Assembly (NCBI RefSeq): GCF_038446665.1
Contig: NZ_CP151802.1
Location: 4,154,001 to 4,218,000, forward strand
Length of the DNA: 64,000 bases
Direction: 5' to 3'
Source of the DNA: Lysobacter sp. FW306-1B-D06B
Lineage (GTDB): Bacteria > Pseudomonadota > Gammaproteobacteria > Xanthomonadales > Xanthomonadaceae
Shown here: positions 39,940-47,354 of the stretch, piece by piece
Layout of the letters: each line of letters starts with the position of its first letter
Position numbering within the stretch: the first letter of the stretch is position 1
Translations under genes and position numbers: made by a program
Notes under the pieces: generated by a model
What the model was told of the DNA's origin: nothing
Databases searched by the model: none
The model's input: only the letters and a program-made list of their open reading frames with translations

Positions 39940-40108
39940 TCGTATGCCGGGGGCCGGATGGCCGGCGTTCATGCAGCAGGCGCCGCATCCACGTTTCCGA
40001 CACGCCACGCGGCGTAACGTCCGGGCCCGAAGAAACATGCTAGTTTCGCCGTGCCGGTGATACCGGCCGCGGCGAAATCCCGCCGTCGTGCCAGCCGCGG
40101 AGGTTCTC

Positions 40109-40777
40109 ATGCCCCACGACCGACAGCACGCTCATCAGCATGCACTCACGCGTACCCGCGAACGCCGACACCGTCTCGCCAACGAAGCCGCCCGCCTGAT
40201 GGCCGAAGGTGGCATTCGCGATTACCACCAGGCCAAGCTCAAGGCCGCCGAGCGACTGGGCATCTTCGACGACGCATCGCTGCCGCGTAACCGCGAGATC
40301 GAAGACGCGTTGCGCGAGTACCAGCGCCTGTTCCAGCGCGAGAATGTGCCCGCGCTGCGCCACCGGCGCGAGGCCGCGCTGCGCGCGATGGAGTTCTTCC
40401 GGCAGTTCCAGCCGCGCCTGGTCGGCACAGTGCTCGATGGCACCGCCGACACGCGAAGCCCGGTCGCGTTGCACCTTTTCAGCGACGACCCGGATGCGGC
40501 GCCACGCTATCTCGAACAGCACGGCATTCCGGCCGAGGCGCGCAGCCGCCGCCTGCGGCTGGATCGGGAGCGCGTGGCCGAAGTGCCGGTCTGGGTATTC
40601 ACCGCCGAGGATCTGGCCTTCGACCTCACCATCCTGCCGCTGGATGGCCTGCGCCAGGCACCGCTGTCGAACACCGACGAGAAGCCGATGAAGCGCGCCA
40701 GCGCTGCGCAACTGCGGGAGCTGCTCGCGCAGGAAGAAATCCTGGGCTACGAGGCCGGAAACGACGCGTCGCGCTGA
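40109..40777 (+). CDS. Uncharacterised conserved-looking cytosolic protein
   Basis: A 222-residue protein with GGAGG five bases before its ATG. I do not recognise a named family with certainty. The first 60 residues are helical and basic (LTRTRERRHRLANEAARLMAEGG) with DYHQAKLKAAERLGI; the middle part (from LVGTVLDGTADTRSPVALHLFSDDPD) alternates strands and helices and resembles a small nucleotidyltransferase-like or predicted UPF fold, with an acidic Asp-Asp pair. The C-terminal LDGLRQAPLSNTDEKPMKRASAAQLRELL has a short linker and helix. No signal peptide or membrane helix. It ends inside a hairpin shared with the next, convergent gene. Confidence 0.72.
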   Translation: MPHDRQHAHQHALTRTRERRHRLANEAARLMAEGGIRDYHQAKLKAAERLGIFDDASLPRNREIEDALREYQRLFQRENVPALRHRREAALRAMEFFRQFQPRLVGTVLDGTADTRSPVALHLFSDDPDAAPRYLEQHGIPAEARSRRLRLDRERVAEVPVWVFTAEDLAFDLTILPLDGLRQAPLSNTDEKPMKRASAAQLRELLAQEEILGYEAGNDASR

Positions 40778-40790
40778 AGGTCAGCGCGAC
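40768..40790. terminator. Palindrome formed by two convergent stop codons
   Basis: A perfect 10-bp stem (40768-40777 with 40781-40790, loop AGG) contains both stop codons: TGA at 40775-40777 on plus and TGA at 40783-40781 on minus. Both proteins end Ser-Arg-stop from the same bases. There is no T-run, so it may protect 3' ends rather than terminate by itself. Confidence 0.55.
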
Positions 40791-41392
40791 GGTTCGATCG
40801 CGCGGGCCCGTCGCGCACGTCGGTCCGTATCGGCGCCGAAGACGTTGAGCTCGATCACCACGAAGGCAACCAGCCACAGCAACGCATCCCAGGTATCGAG
40901 CCACGCGGCACGCGGGTCGTCATCGCCGAAGCCCATCACGGCCCAGGTCAGCAGGAATCCGACCAGCGCCAGGTACAGCGCCGCGGCGGCCATGCGGCGC
41001 AGCCGGTGCAGGCGCGCGGCGTTGGGCGGCAGGCGGACTTCCAGCTCCAGCAGCGCGACCACGCCGAGCCAGGTCATTTCATTGAAGAAGTCCAGCCACA
41101 CGCGCTCCAGCGCGTAGCCGGCCACGGCGACGACGACCGCCGCGCTCGCCAGCAGGCGGACGCCGTGCAGCGCCGGCACCCAGCGCGCGGGGAGCCGCCA
41201 GCCGCCGGTTTCCCATTCGAACAAGAGCAGCAGGACCAGCCACGCGGCGGTGTCGATCAGCTCGGTGAGGCGGCCGTAGCGTGCGTACAGCGCGACGTCG
41301 AGCGCCAGCAGCGCGTAGATCGTCCATTTGAATACGACGAAGCCGCGGCGGGGCCGCGGCTTCGAAGGTGTGTCGGCGCGGACGCCGGCCAC
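40781..41392 (-). CDS. Four-to-five-helix membrane protein of unknown function
   Basis: A 203-residue inner-membrane protein starting nine bases after gltA on the same strand, so it is probably co-transcribed with citrate synthase. Hydrophobic segments lie at about 20-36, 44-60, 76-95, 106-118, 130-150 and 165-183, with short charged loops (LERVWLDFFNEMTW; GFGDDDPRAAWLDTWD). The N-terminus is basic and the C-terminus Arg-rich, both likely cytosolic. I recognise no family. The Trp- and acidic-residue-rich loops resemble small ion-channel-like proteins, but this is only a resemblance. Confidence 0.7.
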   Translation of the reverse strand: MAGVRADTPSKPRPRRGFVVFKWTIYALLALDVALYARYGRLTELIDTAAWLVLLLLFEWETGGWRLPARWVPALHGVRLLASAAVVVAVAGYALERVWLDFFNEMTWLGVVALLELEVRLPPNAARLHRLRRMAAAALYLALVGFLLTWAVMGFGDDDPRAAWLDTWDALLWLVAFVVIELNVFGADTDRRARRARAIEPSR

Positions 41393-41401
41393 GCGTAGAC
41401 C

Positions 41402-42706
41402 TCAGCGCTTGCCGAAATCGACGTAGTCGCGCTGCGCCGAACCGGTGTAGATCTGGCGCGGGCGACCGATGCGGTTTTCCGGATCGTTCTGCTGTTCCAG
41501 CCAGTGCGAGACCCAGCCGGCGGTGCGGGCGATGGCGAACATCACGGTGAACATCTCCACCGGAATGCCCAGCGCCTTGTAGATGATGCCGGAGTAGAAG
41601 TCGACGTTCGGGTAGAGCTTGCGCTGCACGAAGTACTCGTCCTTCAGCGCGGCCTCTTCCAGCTTCATCGCCACTTCGAGCAGCGGGTCGTTGATGCCCA
41701 GCTCGCCCAGCACCTTGTGGGTCATCTCGCGGATGATCTTGGCGCGCGGGTCGAAGTTCTTGTAGACGCGGTGGCCGAAGCCCATCAGGCGGAAGCCCGA
41801 TTCCTTGTCCTTCGCCTTGGCGATGGCGGAATTGACGTTCTCCGGACGGCCGATCTCTTCCAGCATCTTCAGCACGGCTTCGTTGGCACCGCCGTGCGCC
41901 GGGCCCCACAGCGCGGCGACGCCGGCGGCGACGCTCACGTACGGGTTGGCGCCGGTGGAACCGACCAGACGCACGGTCGAGGTCGAGGCGTTCTGCTCGT
42001 GATCGGCGTGCAGGATGAAGAGCAGGTCCATCGCCTTGGCGGCGACCGGGCTGAGCTCCAGCGGCTCGCTCGGCACTTCCTTCAGCATGTGCAGGAAGCG
42101 CGTGGTGTATTCGAGGTTGTTGCGCGGGTAGCGGATCGGCCAGCCGATGGAATAGCGGTAGCAGGCGGCGGCGATCGTCGGCACCTTGGCGATCAGGCGG
42201 ATCGCGGCCAGACGGCGCTGTTCCGGATCCTCGAGGTCGAGATCGTTGTGGTAGAAGCTCGCCAGCGAACCGAGCATGCCGGTCAGCATCGCCATCGGGT
42301 GGGCGTCGTGGCGGAAGCCGTACAGGAAGGTGCGGAAGGCCTCGTGCATCATCGTGTGATGCGTGACCTCGTGCTCGAACGCGGAGAACTCGTCCTTGTT
42401 CGGCAGCTCACCGTTCATGAGCAGGTAGGCGACTTCGAGGAAGTTGGACTTCTCGGCCAACTGCTCGATCGGGTAGCCGCGGTACAGCAGCACGCCGGCG
42501 TCGCCGTCGATGTAGGTGATCGCCGACTTGCAGCTGGCGGTGGCACCGAAACCGGGGTCGTAGGTGAAGCAGCCGGTTTCCTTGGTCAGCTTGGCGATGT
42601 CGATGCACGGCGTGCCGAGCGTCGGATACTGGACCGGAAGGGTGGCGCTCTTGTCGCCGGCGGTCAGGGTGACCTGGTCGAAGCCAGGTTTGGTCGAATC
42701 GGACAC
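41402..42706 (-). CDS. gltA: Citrate synthase
   Basis: Condenses acetyl-CoA and oxaloacetate at the entry to the TCA cycle. The 434-residue protein is the hexameric, NADH-sensitive type: it has an N-terminal beta domain ([20 protein letters not shown]) and the catalytic residues in [19 protein letters not shown] (His), [17 protein letters not shown] (His) and [20 protein letters not shown] (Asp nearby). It starts at GTG (42706) with GAGGAG seven bases upstream. A membrane-protein gene follows at nine bases. A hairpin leader precedes it. Confidence 0.97.
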   Translation of the reverse strand: MSDSTKPGFDQVTLTAGDKSATLPVQYPTLGTPCIDIAKLTKETGCFTYDPGFGATASCKSAITYIDGDAGVLLYRGYPIEQLAEKSNFLEVAYLLMNGELPNKDEFSAFEHEVTHHTMMHEAFRTFLYGFRHDAHPMAMLTGMLGSLASFYHNDLDLEDPEQRRLAAIRLIAKVPTIAAACYRYSIGWPIRYPRNNLEYTTRFLHMLKEVPSEPLELSPVAAKAMDLLFILHADHEQNASTSTVRLVGSTGANPYVSVAAGVAALWGPAHGGANEAVLKMLEEIGRPENVNSAIAKAKDKESGFRLMGFGHRVYKNFDPRAKIIREMTHKVLGELGINDPLLEVAMKLEEAALKDEYFVQRKLYPNVDFYSGIIYKALGIPVEMFTVMFAIARTAGWVSHWLEQQNDPENRIGRPRQIYTGSAQRDYVDFGKR

Positions 42707-42764
42707 GAAACACTCCTCATGTCAGCATGCCGGCGGAGCGGGCCGCGGCAGGAGGCGGGGACGG

Positions 42765-42798
42765 GGTTCGCGGGCAGGGCCGCGAACCGTGAATTATC
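42765..42798 (-). promoter_or_regulatory. gltA promoter (extended -10) and 5' leader hairpin
   Basis: On the minus strand TGCGATAAT (42801-42793) is an extended -10 element; no good -35 is present. The predicted start near 42786 is almost at the top of a perfect 9-bp stem (42780-42788 with 42765-42773, six-base loop). A stem at the very 5' end of an mRNA commonly slows decay. Both parts are read from sequence only. Confidence 0.45.
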
Positions 42799-42935
42799 GC
42801 ACAACGTCCCCGAGCGCTGACTCGGACTTTGGTGGCAGGCGCCTCGGGCGGCGGGCCGGACCATTCCACGAATGGAACCGCCAGAAACCGAAAAATCTGA
42901 CCAGGCCGAGCGGGTCCGCGCGAGGACGCCTGGAT

Positions 42936-42967
42936 ACGCCAACGGCTGCCTTTCGGCAGCCGTCAGG
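42936..42967. repeat. Hairpin repeat, copy 1, gltA-rpmE2 gap
   Basis: A 32-base block containing a perfect 9-bp stem ACGGCTGCC/GGCAGCCGT (42942-42950 with 42955-42963). It is repeated 107 bases away with three changes. Both copies lie in the 451-base gap between gltA and rpmE2, downstream of rpmE2 on its strand. Confidence 0.75.
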
Positions 42968-43042
42968 GACTCTTCCGGGCAGGTATTACTCCGCGTCGCC
43001 GACATGCGCCCAGGCATGCCAACTTTCGCGAAAACACCGGAA

Positions 43043-43074
43043 ACGCCAACGGCCGCCTTTCGGCAGCCGTCGGG
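43043..43074 (-). terminator. Hairpin repeat, copy 2, probable rpmE2 terminator
   Basis: The second copy of the 32-base block: ACGGCCGCC (43049-43057) pairs with GGCAGCCGT (43062-43070) with one mismatch. On the minus strand it is 84 bases after the rpmE2 stop and is followed by TTGGCGTTT, a weak T-run. The two copies may act in series. The rest of the gap (42800-42935, 42968-43042, 43075-43157) shows nothing further. Confidence 0.5.
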
Positions 43075-43157
43075 GATCGCTTAGCGGCGCGAATCGCGTG
43101 ATGCGATTGCGACGCGGCAGAAATCGGGAAGGACCGCGCCTGAGCGCGGACCGAACC

Positions 43158-43403
43158 TTACTTCTGCGCGTAGCGCTTGCGGAACTTGTCGACGCGACCG
43201 CTGGTGTCGACGATCTTGTGCTTGCCCGTGTAGAACGGATGCGAAGCAGAGCTGATATCGACCTTGATCAGCGGGTACTCGTTACCGTCTTCCCACTTGA
43301 TCGTCTCCTTGCTGCCAAGGGTCGAACGCGTCAGGAACTGGAAGTCGGTGGTGACGTCCTGGAAAATGACGTCGCGGTAGTCGGGATGGATGCCGGCCTT
43401 CAT
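43158..43403 (-). CDS. rpmE2: 50S ribosomal protein L31 type B (zinc-independent)
   Basis: An 81-residue ribosomal protein. It starts [17 protein letters not shown], has [57 protein letters not shown], and contains no cysteine, so it is the C-minus paralogue that does not bind zinc. In many bacteria the type B form replaces the zinc form under zinc shortage under Zur control; here a good housekeeping promoter and no visible Zur palindrome suggest constant expression. Confidence 0.95.
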   Translation of the reverse strand: MKAGIHPDYRDVIFQDVTTDFQFLTRSTLGSKETIKWEDGNEYPLIKVDISSASHPFYTGKHKIVDTSGRVDKFRKRYAQK

Positions 43404-43436
43404 GGCACTCACCAAAGGATTCGGGGAAAGCGCGGA

Positions 43437-43465
43437 AGTATAGCGACGGTCCCCGCCTCGCGCAA
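43437..43465 (-). promoter_or_regulatory. Promoter of rpmE2
   Basis: On the minus strand TTGCGC (43465-43460) and TATACT (43442-43437) are 17 bases apart, giving a leader of about 27 bases. No Zur-type palindrome (GTTATA...TATAAC) was seen between it and the start codon. Confidence 0.6.
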
Positions 43466-43474
43466 GCTCTCCGC

Positions 43475-44407
43475 TCACCGAGCGGCCAATGCCGCGCGGA
43501 TCAGTCCGTCCAGTCGGTCCTGGTCGTAGCGCATGAGGATCCTGAACCGGTCCGCCTGGCCGCTCTGCCGGTTCCAGTCGACCACGGTCATGCCACGCGC
43601 GTGGCCATGGCCGAGCTCCACGACCACCGGCCGATGCACGTCCTGCGTCACACCGTCGGGTTCCAGCGCGAAGGCCATCGCCAGTGCATCGGCGGAGTGC
43701 CAGTACTCGCCACGGCGATCGGCCGACCACTCGCGGGTCTTCTTCGAAATGCGTTCGTAGAAGCGCGCGCGCGGCGAATCCGCGGCCAGCCATTCCAGCA
43801 CGCTGTCGTGCAGCAGGCCGTGCGCGATGGTGCCTTCCCAGTCGGCCAGATCGATCTGCGGGAACCCCTCGAACACGATGTGCGCCGCTTCCGGATCGAA
43901 GAACACGTTGAACTCCGCCGCCGGCGTGATGTTGCCGTGGCCCGTCACCGCACCGGCCATCACGACCAGCCGGGCGACACGCTCGGGCAACGTCGGATCC
44001 AGCTTCAGCGCGAGCGCGACGTTGGTCAGCGGCCCCAGTGCAACCAGCAGCAGCCTACCGGCGTGCTCGTGCGACAGGCGCAGGATCGCCTGCGCGGCGT
44101 GTTCGGCTTGCGCGGTGCGTTGCGCCGGCTCGTAACCGACATCGCCGAAACCGTCCTGCCCGTGCACGTAGCCGGCATCCGGCGCGGGGTGCAGCAGCGG
44201 GCCCGGGCAGCCGGCGAATACCGGCGCGTCCACGCCGGCCACTTCGCACAGCTTCAGTGCGTTGGCGACGGTGTGCCTGAGGCCGACGTTGCCGGCGGCG
44301 ATGGTCAGTCCGACGACCTGATGGCGCGGATCGTTGAAGGCCATCAGCAGGGCCAGCGCGTCGTCCACGCCGGGGTCCGTGTCGATCAGCAGGGGAATCT
44401 TGTCCAT
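43475..44407 (-). CDS. Nucleoside hydrolase (inosine-uridine preferring type)
   Basis: A 310-residue hydrolase that splits ribonucleosides into ribose and base. The N-terminal calcium motif is [18 protein letters not shown] (family DxDPGxDDxxAL), followed by [35 protein letters not shown] and [21 protein letters not shown], where the Asn and the acidic residues hold calcium and ribose. Substrate preference (purine, pyrimidine or nonspecific) cannot be fixed. It ends the glk-aspG-cutC unit, 36 bases after cutC. Confidence 0.92.
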   Translation of the reverse strand: MDKIPLLIDTDPGVDDALALLMAFNDPRHQVVGLTIAAGNVGLRHTVANALKLCEVAGVDAPVFAGCPGPLLHPAPDAGYVHGQDGFGDVGYEPAQRTAQAEHAAQAILRLSHEHAGRLLLVALGPLTNVALALKLDPTLPERVARLVVMAGAVTGHGNITPAAEFNVFFDPEAAHIVFEGFPQIDLADWEGTIAHGLLHDSVLEWLAADSPRARFYERISKKTREWSADRRGEYWHSADALAMAFALEPDGVTQDVHRPVVVELGHGHARGMTVVDWNRQSGQADRFRILMRYDQDRLDGLIRAALAAR

Positions 44408-44443
44408 CGACCGATTATCTCCATGAACGGTTGCGTTCGCTTT

Positions 44444-45175
44444 TCAGTTTCCCAGCGCTTCGCGCAGCGCGCGCACGACGGCGGCATCGCTGCGCCAGTG
44501 TTCCGGCGCCAGGCCAGGCAGTTCGCGGTGCAGGCGCATGTGCGATGGGCGCAGCGCCTTCGCCGAGGCGTGTACGTCCTGCACGCCGGTGCGTCGCACC
44601 AGTTCGCCGACGTTGGCCGAGGTCACCCCTGCCCCGGCCATGACGCCGATGCGGCCTGCAGCCCGCTGCACGAGGCCGGCGATGGTGTCGACGCCGTCGA
44701 TCGCGCTGGCGCTCGCGCCTGATGTGAGCACGCGCTCGCAGCCCAGCGCGATGGCGCTTTCCAGGGCTTCGCACGGATCGCGCGCGACGTCGAGCGCACG
44801 GTGGAACGTGACGCCGAGCGTTCCGGCCGCGGCTATCAGTTCGCGGCACAGCGGGGCGTCGACCACACCGTCTGCATCCAGCGCACCGATGACGATGCCG
44901 TCGCAGCCCAGCCGCGCGCACATCTCGACGTCGCGCAGCATCGTGTCGCGTTCGAGCGTGTCGTAGAGGAAGTCGCCGGCGCGCGGCCGGATCAGCACGT
45001 ACAGCGCAATGCGCAGGCGTTCGCGCGCCATCGCCAATGTGCCGTAAGACGGTGTGCAGCCGCCTTCGCCGAGGTTCTCGCACAGTTCGATGCGGTCCGC
45101 GCCGCCTTCCTGCGCGGCCAGCGCCGAGGCCAGCGAGTTGGCCGCGATCTCCAGCCGCACGCGCGCCTGGCTCAC
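44444..45175 (-). CDS. cutC: CutC family protein
   Basis: A 243-residue TIM-barrel protein: RLEIAANSLASALAAQEGGADRIELCENLGEGGCTPSYGTL, then LYVLIRPRAGDFLYDTLERDTMLRDVEMCARLGCDGIVIGAL, GVTFHRALDVARDP, GCERVLTSGASASAIDG and IGVMAGAGVTSANV. These are the CutC blocks. CutC was named for copper homeostasis, but its place here after a glycosylasparaginase gene, and similar neighbours elsewhere, point to glycan catabolism. It starts at GTG (45175) overlapping the aspG stop (GTGA). Confidence 0.9.
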   Translation of the reverse strand: MSQARVRLEIAANSLASALAAQEGGADRIELCENLGEGGCTPSYGTLAMARERLRIALYVLIRPRAGDFLYDTLERDTMLRDVEMCARLGCDGIVIGALDADGVVDAPLCRELIAAAGTLGVTFHRALDVARDPCEALESAIALGCERVLTSGASASAIDGVDTIAGLVQRAAGRIGVMAGAGVTSANVGELVRRTGVQDVHASAKALRPSHMRLHRELPGLAPEHWRSDAAVVRALREALGN

Positions 45176-46176
45176 GTCTGTTCGGTCCGATACACCGAAG
45201 CCGCATCGTGCAGGCGATCGTGCGGGCCGGGCGTGCCGTCCTGCACCGCGTAGACGAAGCCGCGATGCAACGCGAACGCGCCGACTTCGCCGGCCTTGTT
45301 CATCGCGAGGAAGCACACCTGCAGACGCTTGCTCGCCTCCGGCCGCTTGCGCACCACGCGGTCGATCGCCTCGCGGCATGCATCCACCGGCGAACGCCCC
45401 TGACGCATCAGTTCCACGACCAGGAAGCTGGCGGCGTTGCGGATCATCTCCTCGCCCACGCCCGAGGCGGTGGCGGCGCCGACATCGTTGTCGACGTACA
45501 GCCCCGCGCCGACGATCGGGCTGTCGCCCACGCGGCCGTGCAGCTTCCACGCCATGCCGCTGGTCGTGCACGCGCCCGCAAGCCGACCCTGCGCGTCACG
45601 CGCGAGGATGCCCAGCGTGTCGTGGTTGCTCGAATCGCCCGGGCGCATGCGCCGTTCGGCGTTGATCTGCGGTTCGTACTTCGACGTCTTCAGCCATTCG
45701 CGCCAGGCAGCGCGGGCCTGCTCGGTGAGCAGCGGCGTCTTCTCGAAACCCTGCGCGATGGCGAACTGCTGCGCGCCCTCGCCCACCAGCATGACGTGCG
45801 GCGTCTTCTCCATCACCGCGCGCGCGACGGACACCGGATGCGCGATGTCCTGCAGCGCCGCGACCGCGCCGCAGCGGCCGTCGCCGTCCATGATGCTGGC
45901 GTCCAGCGTCAGCACGCCGTCGCGATCCGGATTGCCGCAACGGCCGACGGTGGGATTGCACAGGTCGGCTTCGGCCCAGCGCGCGCCGGCCTCCACCGCG
46001 TCCAGTGCGCTGCCGCCGCGTGCGAGCACAGGCCACGCCACGGCATTGGCGCCTACGCCGAAGTCCCAGGTCGACACGACACGCGCGCCGACGGCAGGAG
46101 CGCTTTCGACGCGGGGAAGCGCGGCCGCGCCGGCCGCAAGCAACGATGCCTGGAGGAACTGTCGGCGATTGCCCAT
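45172..46176 (-). CDS. Exported N4-(beta-N-acetylglucosaminyl)-L-asparaginase
   Basis: A 334-residue Ntn-hydrolase precursor that cleaves the GlcNAc-Asn bond of glycopeptides. The N-terminus GNRRQFLQASLLAAGAAALP has a twin-arginine-like start (RRQFLQ) and a hydrophobic core. The autoproteolysis site is SSNHDTLGILA, with nucleophile Thr187; the beta chain holds GRVGDSPIVGAGLYVDNDVGAATASGVGEEMIR, the substrate motif. Residues WSTWDFG-like and NPTVGRCG-type are also conserved. It overlaps cutC and follows glk by 22 bases. The asparaginase/isoaspartyl peptidase branch was considered, but the HDTLG site and length fit glycosylasparaginase better. Confidence 0.9.
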   Translation of the reverse strand: MGNRRQFLQASLLAAGAAALPRVESAPAVGARVVSTWDFGVGANAVAWPVLARGGSALDAVEAGARWAEADLCNPTVGRCGNPDRDGVLTLDASIMDGDGRCGAVAALQDIAHPVSVARAVMEKTPHVMLVGEGAQQFAIAQGFEKTPLLTEQARAAWREWLKTSKYEPQINAERRMRPGDSSNHDTLGILARDAQGRLAGACTTSGMAWKLHGRVGDSPIVGAGLYVDNDVGAATASGVGEEMIRNAASFLVVELMRQGRSPVDACREAIDRVVRKRPEASKRLQVCFLAMNKAGEVGAFALHRGFVYAVQDGTPGPHDRLHDAASVYRTEQT

Positions 46177-46198
46177 CAATGATGTCCGCGAAGTCGGG

Positions 46199-47230
46199 TC
46201 AGAAGCCGGAGTGACGCTCGTAATACCAGGCCGCCGCGCCCACCAGTCCGAGCTGCCCATGGTCCACCAGCCACACCGGCACGCGCGCCAGCACTTCGCC
46301 CAGCACGCCCTTGTTGCGGAAACGCTGCGCGAAGTCGCTTTCGAGCAGGAAGGGACGGATCTGCGCGGGAATGCCGCCGGCCAGATACACCGCGTCGGCG
46401 CCGAAGGTCAGCGCGAGGTCGCCTGCCAGGCTGCCCAGCAGGCCGCAGAACATGCGCAGCGCCTCCTGCGCGTGCCGATCGCCGCCGGCCTGGGCGGCCG
46501 TGACGATCGCTTCCGGCGTGTCCAGGCGCGGCGTGGCGCCGTCGATCTCGCACAACGCGGTGTAGGTGTTGACCAGTCCGGGTCCGGAGAGGACACGTTC
46601 GTTGTCGACGTGCGGCCAACGTTCGAGCAGGCGCGCGATCAGGGCGAGTTCGCGCGCGTTGCCGGCGGCGAGCGAGGCATGCCCGGCCTCGCTGGCGAGC
46701 ACGCGCAGCGGAACGCCCTGCTGCAACGTGCGGGGCAGGCACAGCGATGCACCGAAACCGGTGCCCGGGCCCAGCACCAGCGCCGGCCCCTCGCCCGCCT
46801 GCAGCGGGCCGCAGACGCGCGTCATGGCGGCCACGTCGATGTAAGGCATGGCGCAGGCCACGGCCTCGAAATCGTTCAGCAGCGCGAGGTAGGCGATCCG
46901 TGCCTCGCGGCGCGTGCGCTCCACCGACACCGGCCACTGCAGGTTGCTGTTGATCAGCGTGTCGCCTTCCAGCCGACCGGCGATGGCGACCACGGCGTGG
47001 GTCCTGTCAGCGCCGTGGGCGGTAACGAAGTCGTCGATGATCGCCGCGAGCGAGGGGAATTCGCCGCAGGCATAGCGATGGTAGGCAAGCACGTCGACTT
47101 TGCCGCCGGGCCGGACCTGGACGAGACCCAGGCGGGCGTGCGTACCGCCGACATCGGCGGCGATGAAGGGTTGGGCATCGTGCCGCCCGACGGGATGTTC
47201 GGTTGGAGCGGGAATCACGATCGGCGGCAT
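46199..47230 (-). CDS. glk: Glucokinase
   Basis: A 343-residue ROK-independent glucokinase (Glk family). The phosphate loop is IAADVGGTHARLGLV; LLNDFEAVACAM carries the catalytic Asp; LVLGPGTGFGASL and VLASEAGHASLAAG are the sugar-binding and second phosphate motifs; VYLAGGIPAQI closes the ATP site. It phosphorylates glucose to glucose-6-phosphate. It heads the glk-aspG-cutC-iunH unit and begins 125 bases after recG on the same strand. The N-terminal 20 residues are a Pro-rich extension. Confidence 0.93.
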   Translation of the reverse strand: MPPIVIPAPTEHPVGRHDAQPFIAADVGGTHARLGLVQVRPGGKVDVLAYHRYACGEFPSLAAIIDDFVTAHGADRTHAVVAIAGRLEGDTLINSNLQWPVSVERTRREARIAYLALLNDFEAVACAMPYIDVAAMTRVCGPLQAGEGPALVLGPGTGFGASLCLPRTLQQGVPLRVLASEAGHASLAAGNARELALIARLLERWPHVDNERVLSGPGLVNTYTALCEIDGATPRLDTPEAIVTAAQAGGDRHAQEALRMFCGLLGSLAGDLALTFGADAVYLAGGIPAQIRPFLLESDFAQRFRNKGVLGEVLARVPVWLVDHGQLGLVGAAAWYYERHSGF

Positions 47231-47354
47231 CGGAACGGACGGAGGGCGTTCATGATGCCCAATTCGGCGAGGGGGCGTCAGTCCGGGCCTTCACACGACG
47301 GGCGAGGAGAGGCCCGATTCTCGGCCCGGCTGCCTCCAAACAGCGCAGCGCCCC

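Noticed and set aside
45172..46176. Plain isoaspartyl peptidase or L-asparaginase type 2
   Set aside because: The exported start, the HDTLG cleavage site and the GRVGDSPIVGAGLYVDN block fit glycosylasparaginase better.
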